From Alphaproteobacteria bacterium (GTDB lineage Bacteria; Pseudomonadota; Alphaproteobacteria; SHVZ01), in assembly GCA_009694025.1 (NCBI GenBank), contig SHVZ01000022.1, positions 1-40,613 on the forward strand: a stretch of DNA of 40,613 nucleotides, given 5' to 3'. The notes under the pieces were generated by a model. The model made no database searches, was not told where the DNA came from, and was given only the letters and a program-made list of their open reading frames with translations. The translations under genes and the position numbers were made by a program. This document shows, one piece after another, positions 1-7,342 of this stretch (positions are counted from its first letter, which is position 1; the number at the start of each line of letters is the position of its first letter).

Positions 1-149
1 CAGAAGGCTATCGTCCTGCATGGCGGGTGTGGCACTCCGGCGAGGCGTGGAAGACTTTGTCTAGACACCAAAATCTTACACGAAATCAACGGATTACGCT
101 ACATCCGCCAGCCCAATATCAGCGCCCCGATGAATAATTCGGGCTAGGC

Positions 150-335
150 ATGTCGAGGGGCAACAAAGAAGACCAATATGGCCCCGTAGAAACCGCGCGC
201 CGACGCGACGAGGTAATCCGCCGAATGGCGAACACCCCGCCGCAACCGCGCGTCAGTCCTCGTCCTTCAAAAAAGGGAAAGCCATCTGCCTCGGATCGGG
301 GCCGGAAGAAACCGGCCCCCAGCGAGAAGTCTTAA
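150..335 (+). CDS. Small basic protein, probable IS1595 passenger ORF
   Basis: This 61-residue protein of unknown function is strongly basic and rich in Lys, Arg, Pro and Ser, with a central RRRDEVIRRMANTPPQP segment and a Lys/Pro-rich tail. No membrane segment or known domain is visible. It converges on the transposase gene, with only 11 bases between the two stop codons, which suggests it is carried by the element. From memory, short proteins of this kind (an RRRD...MANTPP core with a basic tail) occur beside IS1595-type transposases in other alphaproteobacteria, but I could not check this. A DNA-binding or accessory role would fit the charge but is only a guess. The ribosome binding site is weak (AGG six bases upstream). 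Confidence 0.5.
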   Translation: MSRGNKEDQYGPVETARRRDEVIRRMANTPPQPRVSPRPSKKGKPSASDRGRKKPAPSEKS

Positions 336-346
336 CCTTGGACTTC

Positions 347-1300
347 TTAGGCTTCTCGGCTGTGAGGTTGTTTGTAGGTCAGCCGCTTGCCGACCACGCC
401 GCGAACGGCCTTGGTCGCGCGGCTGACATCGTCAACGTTGAGCTTGGACCTCTCATTGTAGCGGAAATCAAACTCGCCGAGATAACGCTTCAAGTGCTGC
501 TGCGAGACGTGATGGTACGTGCCCATGACACCGCGCTTCAGGATCGAGAAGTAACCCTCAATCGTGTTCGTGTGCGCTTCGCCGCGCACATACTCGCCGA
601 TACCGTGGTTGACGACTTCGTGGCTGGCAAACATCGGCGCAACCAAGCGGTACTGGCCTTCGCCGTCCGTCATGAGCTTCGTCTTCGCGGCGTCCGTGAT
701 CTGCTGATCAAGGATGGGCTTCAACGTCTTCGCGCTCACCGACGGGAGGTGAAGCGACTGAACCTTGCCGCCGCGCTCAACGAGCGAGAACACCATTTCC
801 TTGCCGACGCCGCCGATATGGTCCGCGTTGCGCTTGATGCGGTGCTTGTTCTTTTCCTTGCCGCCCACATACGTCTCATCGGCTTCAACGGTCTTGCCGC
901 TGCCGCCAATCGGCGCCGGGTTCAACTCGCGCATTCCCTCACGGATGCGATGGGCCATGAACCACGCAGTCTTGTAAGGAAGGCCGAGCATCCGCCCGAG
1001 CTGGTGCGCGCTCATGCCCTTCTTGGACGAGCACATGAGATGTGTCGCCAGAAGCCACTTGGTCATCGGAATGTGCGAGCGCTCGTAGATCGTGCCAACG
1101 GCCGCCGTGAACTTCTTCCGGCAGTCCTTGCAGTGATACCAGCCCGGACCCATCGACACGCCACCCAAGGCCGCCACGCGGTCCGTAACGCCACAGAACG
1201 GGCAATACGGGCCAGACGGCCAGCGGATCGCCTCAAAGTGCGCGCGGGCGGCTTCGAGGTCGGTGAAGATCGGGTTCGTCAGATCAACGGCGCGGGACAT
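347..1300 (-). CDS. IS1595-family (ISXO2-like) transposase
   Basis: The 317-residue protein starts with a zinc ribbon (C33-x2-C36 and C57-x2-C60, in PYCPFC and HCKDC), which binds the element ends. A helical DNA-binding region follows (MSAHQLGRMLGLPYKTAWFMAHRI). The DDE-type catalytic domain comes next: the first Asp is in VEADETYVGG, a second in LMTDGEGQ, and the last acidic residue is in NTIEGYFSILKRG. Length and motif order match intact IS1595 transposases, and no frameshift is seen, so it may be active. I chose the ATG at 1300 over an in-frame start at 1333 because an AGGAG lies nine bases upstream of 1300. Confidence 0.9.
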   Translation of the reverse strand: MSRAVDLTNPIFTDLEAARAHFEAIRWPSGPYCPFCGVTDRVAALGGVSMGPGWYHCKDCRKKFTAAVGTIYERSHIPMTKWLLATHLMCSSKKGMSAHQLGRMLGLPYKTAWFMAHRIREGMRELNPAPIGGSGKTVEADETYVGGKEKNKHRIKRNADHIGGVGKEMVFSLVERGGKVQSLHLPSVSAKTLKPILDQQITDAAKTKLMTDGEGQYRLVAPMFASHEVVNHGIGEYVRGEAHTNTIEGYFSILKRGVMGTYHHVSQQHLKRYLGEFDFRYNERSKLNVDDVSRATKAVRGVVGKRLTYKQPHSREA

Positions 1301-1362
1301 CGTGGGTATCTCCTGTGCCCACGATGATGCCAAAACCGGAGCGTTCAGTCAAGGTGATAATT

Positions 1363-1393
1363 CCCCTTGATGGGGGAGGGTCAGGGTGGGGGT
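1363..1393. repeat. G-rich intergenic repeat next to the IS right end
   Basis: The tract TTGATGGGGGAGGGTCAGGG followed by TGGGGGTG resembles a dispersed intergenic repeat that I recall from many alphaproteobacterial genomes. Only one half of the usual palindromic unit is present, directly abutting the presumed right end of the IS. That would fit insertion of the element into the repeat. The identification rests on memory of the motif and has not been compared with the rest of this genome. Confidence 0.35.
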
Positions 1394-1454
1394 GATGCAT
1401 CGATCCCGCTATAGTTCTCGCCCGCCTGCCTCCCACCTCTACGGACTGACGCTC

Positions 1455-2999
1455 ATGCCCGCCCCCAAGAACCCGCGCATCGCTCTCCTGGGATACATCC
1501 TGGAGACCAACGGCTTCGCGCCGATGGCGACCGAAAAGGACTTCCGCCGAACCTGGATGGACGGGGACGCGATCCTCGAGGACGCAGCAGCCAAGGCGCC
1601 GCGAGAGCCCGGCGGCTTCGTCGGGTTCATCTCGGGCATGAACGCGAGCGGCGCCTGGACGCCGGTGCCGCTGCTCTACACCTCGGCCGGCGCCTCGGGA
1701 CCGATGGACCAGGCCTTCCTCGACACGTTCCTCGAGATCGTCGAGGACCGCCTGAAGGCAGCGATGCCCTTCGACGGCATCTACATCCAGGACCACGGCG
1801 CCGCTGGGGCCACCGTCGACTGGGACCCGGACGGCACGCTGTTCGCGCTCATCCGCAAGGTGGTGGGCCCGGATGTCCCGGTGATCGCCACCCTCGATCT
1901 GCATGCCAACGTCTCGACGGCGATGGTCAAGAATACGGACGTGCTCATCGCGTACCTCACCAACCCGCATATCGACATGGTCGAGCGTGGGCGCGAGGCG
2001 GCCTTCGCCATGCGCGAGCTGCTCGCCGGCGTGAAAACCGCGAAGGCCTTCATCCAGGTGCCGATCCTGCCGCCGCAGGTGGCGCTGCTCTCCGATCGCG
2101 GTCCCTATGGCGAGGCGATCGACAAGGGCCAGAAGGCGGCCAAGGGCTCGATCCTCAACGTCTCCGTCCTCGGCAATTGCAGCTTCGCCGACTCGCCGAA
2201 GACCGGGATGAGCGTGATCGTGACCGCGCGCGAGAACCAAAAGGCGGCCGACGACCTGGCGAAGGACCTCGCCCGGTATCTCTGGGACCAGCGCCACCGT
2301 CTCGCGCCCAAGGTGACGTCGATCGAGGAGGCGACGAAGCGCCTGAAGGCGGTGATCGCCGATCCCACGAAGAAGCCGCTCCTGTTCGCCGACTGCGCCG
2401 ACAATCCTGGCGGCGGCGGGCGTGGCAATACCACCCACATCCTGAAGGCGTTCCTCGAGGCCGGCATCGGCCAGACGGTCTTCGCCATCCACAACGACCC
2501 GTCGCTGGCGGCGGAAGCGCATAAACGCGGCGTCGGCGCCAGGTTCCAGGCGCAGATCAACCGCGATGAGGAGCATCCGATGTCCGGCCGGCTGACGGTG
2601 CCGGCCGAGGTGATGGCGGTCAGCGACGGCGAGATCATCGGCCGGCGCGGCACCATCGGCGGCCGCAAGGCGAGCCTCGGCCCGTCGGCGCGCCTTCGCC
2701 TCGACGGGCGCATCGACGTGGTATTCATCACGATCCGCCAGCAATGCTTCGACACGGAAATGATCGAGCATCTCGGCCTCAAGGTCAGGGACCTGCGCGG
2801 CATCGTCGTCAAGTCGCGCGGTCATTTCCGCGCCGGCTTCAACGACATCTTCACGGACGACCAGATCATGGAGGTCGACGCGCCCGGCCTGACCACGCCG
2901 GTCCTCCAGCGGCTCCCCTGGACCAATCTCCGGCGCCCGCTCTGGCCGCTCGACGCGGATATGTCGTGGCAGGTGCCCGCCGAGGTGGCTGTGCGGTAG
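1455..2999 (+). CDS. M81-family metallopeptidase (MlrC-like)
   Basis: This 514-residue protein belongs to the M81 family, whose founding member MlrC (microcystinase C) completes degradation of the cyclic peptide microcystin; most family members have unknown small-peptide or amide substrates. The N-terminal metal-binding domain is recognisable from IQDHGAAG, TLDLHANVS and NPHIDMVERG, which contain the conserved Asp and His ligands, and from LFADCADNPGGGGRGNTT, where the C-terminal domain begins. No signal peptide is visible, so it is likely cytoplasmic. The start at ATG 1455 (MPAPKNPRIALLGY) is preferred because the family begins just before the RIALLG strand; the longer frame from 1386 reads into low-complexity intergenic sequence. 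The nearest gene downstream is separated by palindromic repeats, so it is probably a single transcription unit. Confidence 0.88.
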   Translation: MPAPKNPRIALLGYILETNGFAPMATEKDFRRTWMDGDAILEDAAAKAPREPGGFVGFISGMNASGAWTPVPLLYTSAGASGPMDQAFLDTFLEIVEDRLKAAMPFDGIYIQDHGAAGATVDWDPDGTLFALIRKVVGPDVPVIATLDLHANVSTAMVKNTDVLIAYLTNPHIDMVERGREAAFAMRELLAGVKTAKAFIQVPILPPQVALLSDRGPYGEAIDKGQKAAKGSILNVSVLGNCSFADSPKTGMSVIVTARENQKAADDLAKDLARYLWDQRHRLAPKVTSIEEATKRLKAVIADPTKKPLLFADCADNPGGGGRGNTTHILKAFLEAGIGQTVFAIHNDPSLAAEAHKRGVGARFQAQINRDEEHPMSGRLTVPAEVMAVSDGEIIGRRGTIGGRKASLGPSARLRLDGRIDVVFITIRQQCFDTEMIEHLGLKVRDLRGIVVKSRGHFRAGFNDIFTDDQIMEVDAPGLTTPVLQRLPWTNLRRPLWPLDADMSWQVPAEVAVR

Positions 3000-3013
3000 G
3001 AGGCCCAGGATGC

Positions 3014-3040
3014 CTCACCCTTCGACAGGCTCAGGGTGAG
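3014..3040. repeat. Palindromic intergenic repeat, unit 1
   Basis: An imperfect palindrome with arms CTCACCCT (3014-3021) and AGGGTGAG (3033-3040) around TCGACAGGCTC. It matches a REP-like sequence (CCCTTCGACAGGCTCAGGG) that I recall as common in alphaproteobacterial intergenic DNA. It lies just after the M81 gene and could act as a weak transcription end or mRNA stabiliser, but there is no T-tract. Confidence 0.6.
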
Positions 3041-3056
3041 ACCACCAGGAAGAACC

Positions 3057-3104
3057 CTCATGCTGGGCTCCGGTGAAGTCGACTTCACCGCTTCGAAGCA
3101 TGAG
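3057..3104. repeat. Nested palindromic repeat, unit 2
   Basis: The outer arms CTCATGCT (3057-3064) and AGCATGAG (3097-3104) are perfect inverted repeats. Between them sits a perfect 20-base palindrome, CGGTGAAGTCGACTTCACCG (3071-3090). The whole can fold as a long hairpin or cruciform. With unit 1 it fills the gap between the M81 gene and the desaturase. Confidence 0.65.
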
Positions 3105-3173
3105 ACGGCCGGATCGGGGTGGTTGCCTTGCGCATCTCCTCGTCCTCATAATCGCCGCCGGAGGGGAGGAGCC

Positions 3174-4100
3174 ATGCTGACCGCCGAAGTCGCCGATACC
3201 GGCCGTCCGGACCGGGTCCTGGTCCCGACCGATCTCCGTCGGCTCAGCGAGCGGTCGGACCTGAAGGGCCTGATCCGCTTCGCCATCCATCTCGCCCTGA
3301 TTGCCGGGGGAGCCGCGCTGGTCGCCTGGACGCGCGGCACCTGGTGGGTGCTGCCGGCGATGTTCGTGCAGGGTTGGTTCCTGGTGGCGTTGTTCGCTCC
3401 GGTGCATGAGAGTGTCCACTACACCGCCTTCAACAGCCGCTGGCTCAACGTCGTCATCGGCTGGATCGCCAGCGTGCCGACGTTGATCAATTCAAGCTTC
3501 TACCGGCTCTTCCACTACGCCCATCACCGCCACACCCAGGACCCCGCCAAGGACCCGGAGCTCGCCGGCCCGCTGCCGCGCACGCTCCGGGACTATGTGG
3601 TCCGGATCAGCGGCTGGGGCTACTACCGAAGCCGAGTCGACGTCTACGGCCGCATCCTCCGCGACGACTGGCAGGACTTCCCCTACATCCCCGAGCGCGA
3701 GCGGGCGGGAGTGCGGCGCTCGGTCGCCGCCATGCTGGCGGTTTTCGCGCTGGTGTTCGCCGGCTGGTCGTGGGTCGACCTGGCCGGTCCCTGGCTCTAC
3801 TGGCTGGTGCCGTTGGCGCTGGCCCAGCCGATCCTCCGGGTCATGCTGCTCTCCGAGCACACGCTCTGCAGCGACGACGACAACGGGCTCACCAACACGC
3901 GGACGACGCTGGTGAGCCCCTTGGTGCACCTCGTCCACTGGAACATGCCCTATCACGCCGAACATCATCTCTACCCGTCGATCCCCTTCCACCGGCTGCC
4001 GCAGACCCACCGGGAGATCGGCGAGCGCTTCGCCCATGTGGCGCCGAACTATTTCGAAACACAGAAGCAGATCCTCCGACGGATCATGGGGCGCCCATGA
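3174..4100 (+). CDS. Membrane fatty acid desaturase family protein
   Basis: This 308-residue integral membrane di-iron enzyme should introduce a double bond, or hydroxylate, a lipid chain using O2. The three histidine clusters that bind the di-iron centre are all visible: [17 protein letters not shown], and [16 protein letters not shown]. Hydrophobic spans flank them, with an N-terminal pair around [20 protein letters not shown] and [18 protein letters not shown]. Length is typical. The ATG at 3174 has a strong GAGGGGAGGA ribosome binding site; the longer frame from 3036 runs through palindromic repeats and is not credible. The stop codon overlaps the next start by four bases (ATGA), so the two proteins are translationally coupled. 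The exact substrate (fatty acyl, sterol-like or carotenoid) cannot be read from the sequence. Confidence 0.88.
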   Translation: MLTAEVADTGRPDRVLVPTDLRRLSERSDLKGLIRFAIHLALIAGGAALVAWTRGTWWVLPAMFVQGWFLVALFAPVHESVHYTAFNSRWLNVVIGWIASVPTLINSSFYRLFHYAHHRHTQDPAKDPELAGPLPRTLRDYVVRISGWGYYRSRVDVYGRILRDDWQDFPYIPERERAGVRRSVAAMLAVFALVFAGWSWVDLAGPWLYWLVPLALAQPILRVMLLSEHTLCSDDDNGLTNTRTTLVSPLVHLVHWNMPYHAEHHLYPSIPFHRLPQTHREIGERFAHVAPNYFETQKQILRRIMGRP

Positions 4101-5113
4101 GCACCGAAGCCAAGATCTTCGAGGCGGGGGACGTCGTCCTCCAGTCCGGCCTCACCCTCAGGGGCGCCAGGATCGTCTACACGACCTACGGCACGTTGGC
4201 GCCGGACAAGTCGAACGTCATCGTCTATCCGACTTCGTACTCGGCCCAGCACACCGACATCGAGTGGCTGATCGCCCCCGGTCGCATCCTCGATCCGTCC
4301 AAGTACTTCGTCGTCATCCCCAACATGTTCGGGAACGGGCTTTCGACCTCGCCCAGCAACATCGGCCCGCCTTACGACCGCGGCCGCTATCCGGGCGTCA
4401 CCACCTACGACAACGTCATGGTGCAGCGCCGGATGATGCGCGAGGTCTTCGGCGTCGAGCGGGTGAAGATGGTCTATGGCTGGTCGATGGGCGGCCAGCA
4501 GGCCTATCACTGGGGCGCGCTGTTTCCGGAGTCGGTGGAGCGGATCTGCGCGCTCTGCACCTCCGCCCGCACCAGCGAGCACAACAAGGTGTTCCTCGAA
4601 GGCGTGCGCGCCGCGCTCACCGCCGACGAGGCGTTCCAGGGCGGCTGGTTCCACCGCCAGCCGCTCCGGGGGCTGCGCGCGATGGGCCGGGTCTATGCCG
4701 GCTGGGCGATCTCTCAGTCCTGGTATCGCGAGCGGCTCTATCTCAAGGTGGGCGCCGCTTCGCTCGAGGACTTTCTGATCTCCGGCTGGGAAGGCAACTA
4801 CCTGAAGAAGGACGCCGACAACCTCCTGGCCCAGCTCTGGACCTGGCAGCAGTCGGACATCTCGGCCAACGAGCGCTACAAGGGCGACCTCGATGCGGCG
4901 CTCAACGGCATCATCTGTCCGGCGCTGATCATGCCGGGCGATCACGACCTGTACTTCCAGCTCGAGGACAATGCCCGCGAGGTCGCGCGCATGCCCAACG
5001 CGCGCCTGCTGCCGATCCGCTCGATCTGGGGCCACCGCGCCGGCAATCCCTGGCAGAACCCGGAAGACGAGCGCTTCGTCGCCAACGCCGTCCACGAATT
5101 CCTGAACGGCTGA
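4097..5113 (+). CDS. Alpha/beta hydrolase, homoserine O-acetyltransferase (MetX)-like
   Basis: This 338-residue alpha/beta-hydrolase resembles the MetX branch: an N-terminal lid-less core ([21 protein letters not shown]), the oxyanion region, and the nucleophile elbow GWSMGG with Ser130. The likely acid is in PGDHDLYF (Asp282 or 284) and the base is His313 in WGHRAGNP. Members of this branch are often annotated as homoserine acetyltransferases, yet the true MetX genes usually sit with methionine genes and carry stricter signatures, so a hydrolase or acyltransferase acting on a different ester is just as likely. The start overlaps the desaturase stop (ATGA), which suggests a joint role in modifying an acyl chain or lipid ester. 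That pairing is inference. Confidence 0.82.
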   Translation: MSTEAKIFEAGDVVLQSGLTLRGARIVYTTYGTLAPDKSNVIVYPTSYSAQHTDIEWLIAPGRILDPSKYFVVIPNMFGNGLSTSPSNIGPPYDRGRYPGVTTYDNVMVQRRMMREVFGVERVKMVYGWSMGGQQAYHWGALFPESVERICALCTSARTSEHNKVFLEGVRAALTADEAFQGGWFHRQPLRGLRAMGRVYAGWAISQSWYRERLYLKVGAASLEDFLISGWEGNYLKKDADNLLAQLWTWQQSDISANERYKGDLDAALNGIICPALIMPGDHDLYFQLEDNAREVARMPNARLLPIRSIWGHRAGNPWQNPEDERFVANAVHEFLNG

Positions 5114-5443
5114 GACCACGGGCCCAGGGCCCATGACCGACAGGATTGCCGATCTCAGAGTTCGACTCCGGCGAACCGAGAGCGAGCCAGACGCAGCCGT
5201 CGACGATGAGCGCCATCGGGGCGAAGGCGCAACGCCGCCATGCAAGACCGGCTTCTCCGGCCCCGTCCGCGCCGAGCATCGCGGCCACTGAACCGGGGTC
5301 TTCGCTTATCTGAGGGGCGTGCGCCCGTTGTCTTCGCTGGCCGTTATCCGGAGTTCCTCGACTATGGCGATGCAAAGGGCTATCGCGAGAAGCTGCCGGA
5401 TTTCCAGCTCAAGGCCTGCGAACCGTAAGCGGCCGCTCCAGCG
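5114..5443 (+). other. Intergenic stretch with a doubtful 62-codon ORF
   Basis: Between the hydrolase and the convergent glycosidase lie 330 bases. They contain one plus-strand ORF (5240-5428, 62 codons, closed upstream by TGA at 5207). Its second half (VVFAGRYPEFLDYGDAKGYR) has protein-like composition, whereas its first half is Arg/Pro-rich and looks random, so it may be the 3' remnant of a lost gene. A hairpin with arms GGCCGCT (5431-5437) and AGCGGCC (5446-5452) overlaps the end of the glycosidase and could slow both transcripts, though it lacks a T-tract. I see nothing else here. Confidence 0.25.
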
Positions 5444-7342
5444 TCAGCGGCCGTTCAGCGTGTAGGGCCGCCACTTGGACGGATCGCTCATCACCAGCGG
5501 CGGCGGCCTGCCGGTCAACGACATCCAGCGCGAGCGGTACCAGGCGACGACCGCAAGGTCGAGGGTGACGCCGTCCTCCGGCGGGCGCTCGACGCCGAGC
5601 GCCCGCCACGGGATCGTCGCTTCGACGGTGATGCGCGGCTGGTCCGAGCCGAAATAGTGGACCTTGGCGCCGGCGAACGGCAGGCAGGCCGCCTCCTCGA
5701 TCCGGCAGAGCTCGGCCCGCATGCGCTGGGATCCGCCGGCAAGGCCCTCGCGCGGCGGAATGATGTGGAGGCGGAAGCGCTGCGGCCCCGATCCGGCATC
5801 GACGCCGAGGTCGACCCGGAAGCTCTCGCTCCGCGGATACTCCTCGCCGAATGCCAGGAGGTCGAGGTCGTAGTAGTCCATGCCGATCAGCGCCAACGAC
5901 AGGCCCTCCTCGCTCCAGGCGGCATAGGCCTCGCCGAAGGCGATCTCGCCTGGCTGCGGAATGAGCGGCGGCAGCAGCGAGCGCGCCTTCGGCCAGTCGG
6001 TCAGCTCGCCGTCGTCGATCCGGACCTGGGCTCGCGGCAGTGCCGTCCGTGCCCGCGACGGCGGCGGTCCCGGCTTGGCGTGCAACGCCGCGGCTTCGCG
6101 ATTGGCCTTGGTCAGCGCCGAGATCAGCTCGTCATAAGGCCGGTCGGCGATGTCGACGAGGCCGAAATTGTAGTCCTCGCCGTCGGCGCGCCCGCCGGGC
6201 GGGTGGTCGTGGAACTGGAACCAGTGGGCCCCGACCCCATCGGGTAGCTCGGCGAAACGCCTGGCGGCGCCGGCGGCGCCGGCGGCGCGCTCGGCCTGGG
6301 TCCCGACCGTCATCAGGTGACCGGTGTTCCGGTTGCCGGAGCGGTTCTCGCGGGAGGCGAAGAACCATTCGGAGATCAGCACGGGCTTGCGCTGGCTGAT
6401 CTTGGCGAGCCCGTCGAAGAAGTAGCGGGCGAGCCAGCCGTCGGGCGCATCGACGTTGTAGTTGGTGGAGATGACGTCGACGTGCTCGGTCATCGCCGCG
6501 ACCGCATCCGGGTCGTAGTAGATCGGTAGCCGGTCGCCGAGAACGAGCGCTTCGGGATCGGCGGCGCGCAGCGCCTCCGCCGTCATCCGGTAATAGAGGC
6601 CGGAGACTTGCTTCGTCCACAGGCGGACGAAATCGATGCCGCGCCCGCCCGGCTTGAGGCGGACCGGATTGCCTTCGCTGATCAGGAGGTCGTCGAAGGA
6701 GGCGACGCCCTTGGGCGCCACGAAGTCGCGGGCAAAACGGGCGAAGTCGTCCTTGTAGTGCCGGGTCAGCGCCTCGATCAGCCGCTGCTTGGTGACGCTG
6801 CGGGCCGGCTCCTGGACGTAGAAGATGAACAGCGCGCCGCGCCACCAGCCGACTTCGTTGTCGGTGTAGTAGCCGATACGCCGGGGGTCGCCGAGGAAGG
6901 GTCGCACCTGCTCGGCGGCGAGCTTTCGGACGCGCGCTTCGGTCTCCGGCGCGAAGGGGTCGAACCAGTGGAAGCGGGCATTCCGGCCGAGCTCGAGATT
7001 GGGTGTGAACGGCAGATCGAGGCGGCGCGAGTCGAGCGACCAGCCGCCGGCGGTATTGAAGCCCCACGCGGTCAAGCGACCACGCGCGCGCCTGGCCCAG
7101 TCCTCCAGGGTTGGATCGACATGGCTCCAGTGATAGCGACGGTCGGGGCTCGGATAGGACCGGCCGCCATCGACGACGTTGACGCCGAGCGAGAGGAAAC
7201 GGTCGCCGCACGGTGTGACCAGCCACGTTACGCCGTCGTCGCGCGCGGTCGACCAACGGCTCGACGTCGCTCCTCCGAAGTCGGCGCACGCCTGGGCCAG
7301 GGCCGGTGCCAGCACCAGCGACGCAACCAGGATCCAGCGCAT
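5444..7342 (-). CDS. Secreted clan GH-A glycoside hydrolase with C-terminal CBM9-like domain
   Basis: This 632-residue protein begins with a signal peptide (MRWILVASLVLAPALAQAC). A (beta/alpha)8-barrel resembling beta-galactosidase or agarase-type hydrolases follows: TDNEVGWW contains the Asn162-Glu163 pair typical of the clan GH-A acid/base, and KPVLISEWFF carries Glu325 as the likely nucleophile. After a Pro/Arg-rich linker (about residues 445-465) comes a beta-rich domain (about 470-632, with WSEEGLSLALIGMDYYDLD and VEATIPWRALG) that resembles family 9 carbohydrate-binding/DOMON-like modules. The family number and polysaccharide substrate are not determinable by eye. The ATG at 7342 shares its A with the stop of the upstream TPR gene (TGATG), so its synthesis depends on that gene. 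Confidence 0.78.
   Translation of the reverse strand: MRWILVASLVLAPALAQACADFGGATSSRWSTARDDGVTWLVTPCGDRFLSLGVNVVDGGRSYPSPDRRYHWSHVDPTLEDWARRARGRLTAWGFNTAGGWSLDSRRLDLPFTPNLELGRNARFHWFDPFAPETEARVRKLAAEQVRPFLGDPRRIGYYTDNEVGWWRGALFIFYVQEPARSVTKQRLIEALTRHYKDDFARFARDFVAPKGVASFDDLLISEGNPVRLKPGGRGIDFVRLWTKQVSGLYYRMTAEALRAADPEALVLGDRLPIYYDPDAVAAMTEHVDVISTNYNVDAPDGWLARYFFDGLAKISQRKPVLISEWFFASRENRSGNRNTGHLMTVGTQAERAAGAAGAARRFAELPDGVGAHWFQFHDHPPGGRADGEDYNFGLVDIADRPYDELISALTKANREAAALHAKPGPPPSRARTALPRAQVRIDDGELTDWPKARSLLPPLIPQPGEIAFGEAYAAWSEEGLSLALIGMDYYDLDLLAFGEEYPRSESFRVDLGVDAGSGPQRFRLHIIPPREGLAGGSQRMRAELCRIEEAACLPFAGAKVHYFGSDQPRITVEATIPWRALGVERPPEDGVTLDLAVVAWYRSRWMSLTGRPPPLVMSDPSKWRPYTLNGR

Larger units (their letters stand above)
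150..1366 (-). mobile_element. IS1595-family insertion sequence (left end not located)
   Basis: The element contains an ISXO2/IS1595-type transposase on the minus strand and a small convergent ORF. The right end is placed near 1353-1366, where GGTGATAATTCCCC precedes a G-rich intergenic repeat; on the transposase strand this reads GGGGAATTATCACC, a plausible terminal inverted repeat. I could not find its partner in bases 1-149, so the left end either lies outside the window or has decayed. The boundaries are therefore provisional; the identity of the transposase is not. Confidence 0.55.

Noticed and set aside
338..1327. A 329-codon plus-strand frame over the transposase
   Set aside because: It is a mirror of the IS1595 transposase gene, which has its zinc ribbon and catalytic motifs on the minus strand.
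5117..5135. GGGCCCAGGGCCC as a terminator after the hydrolase
   Set aside because: No usable loop and no T-tract.
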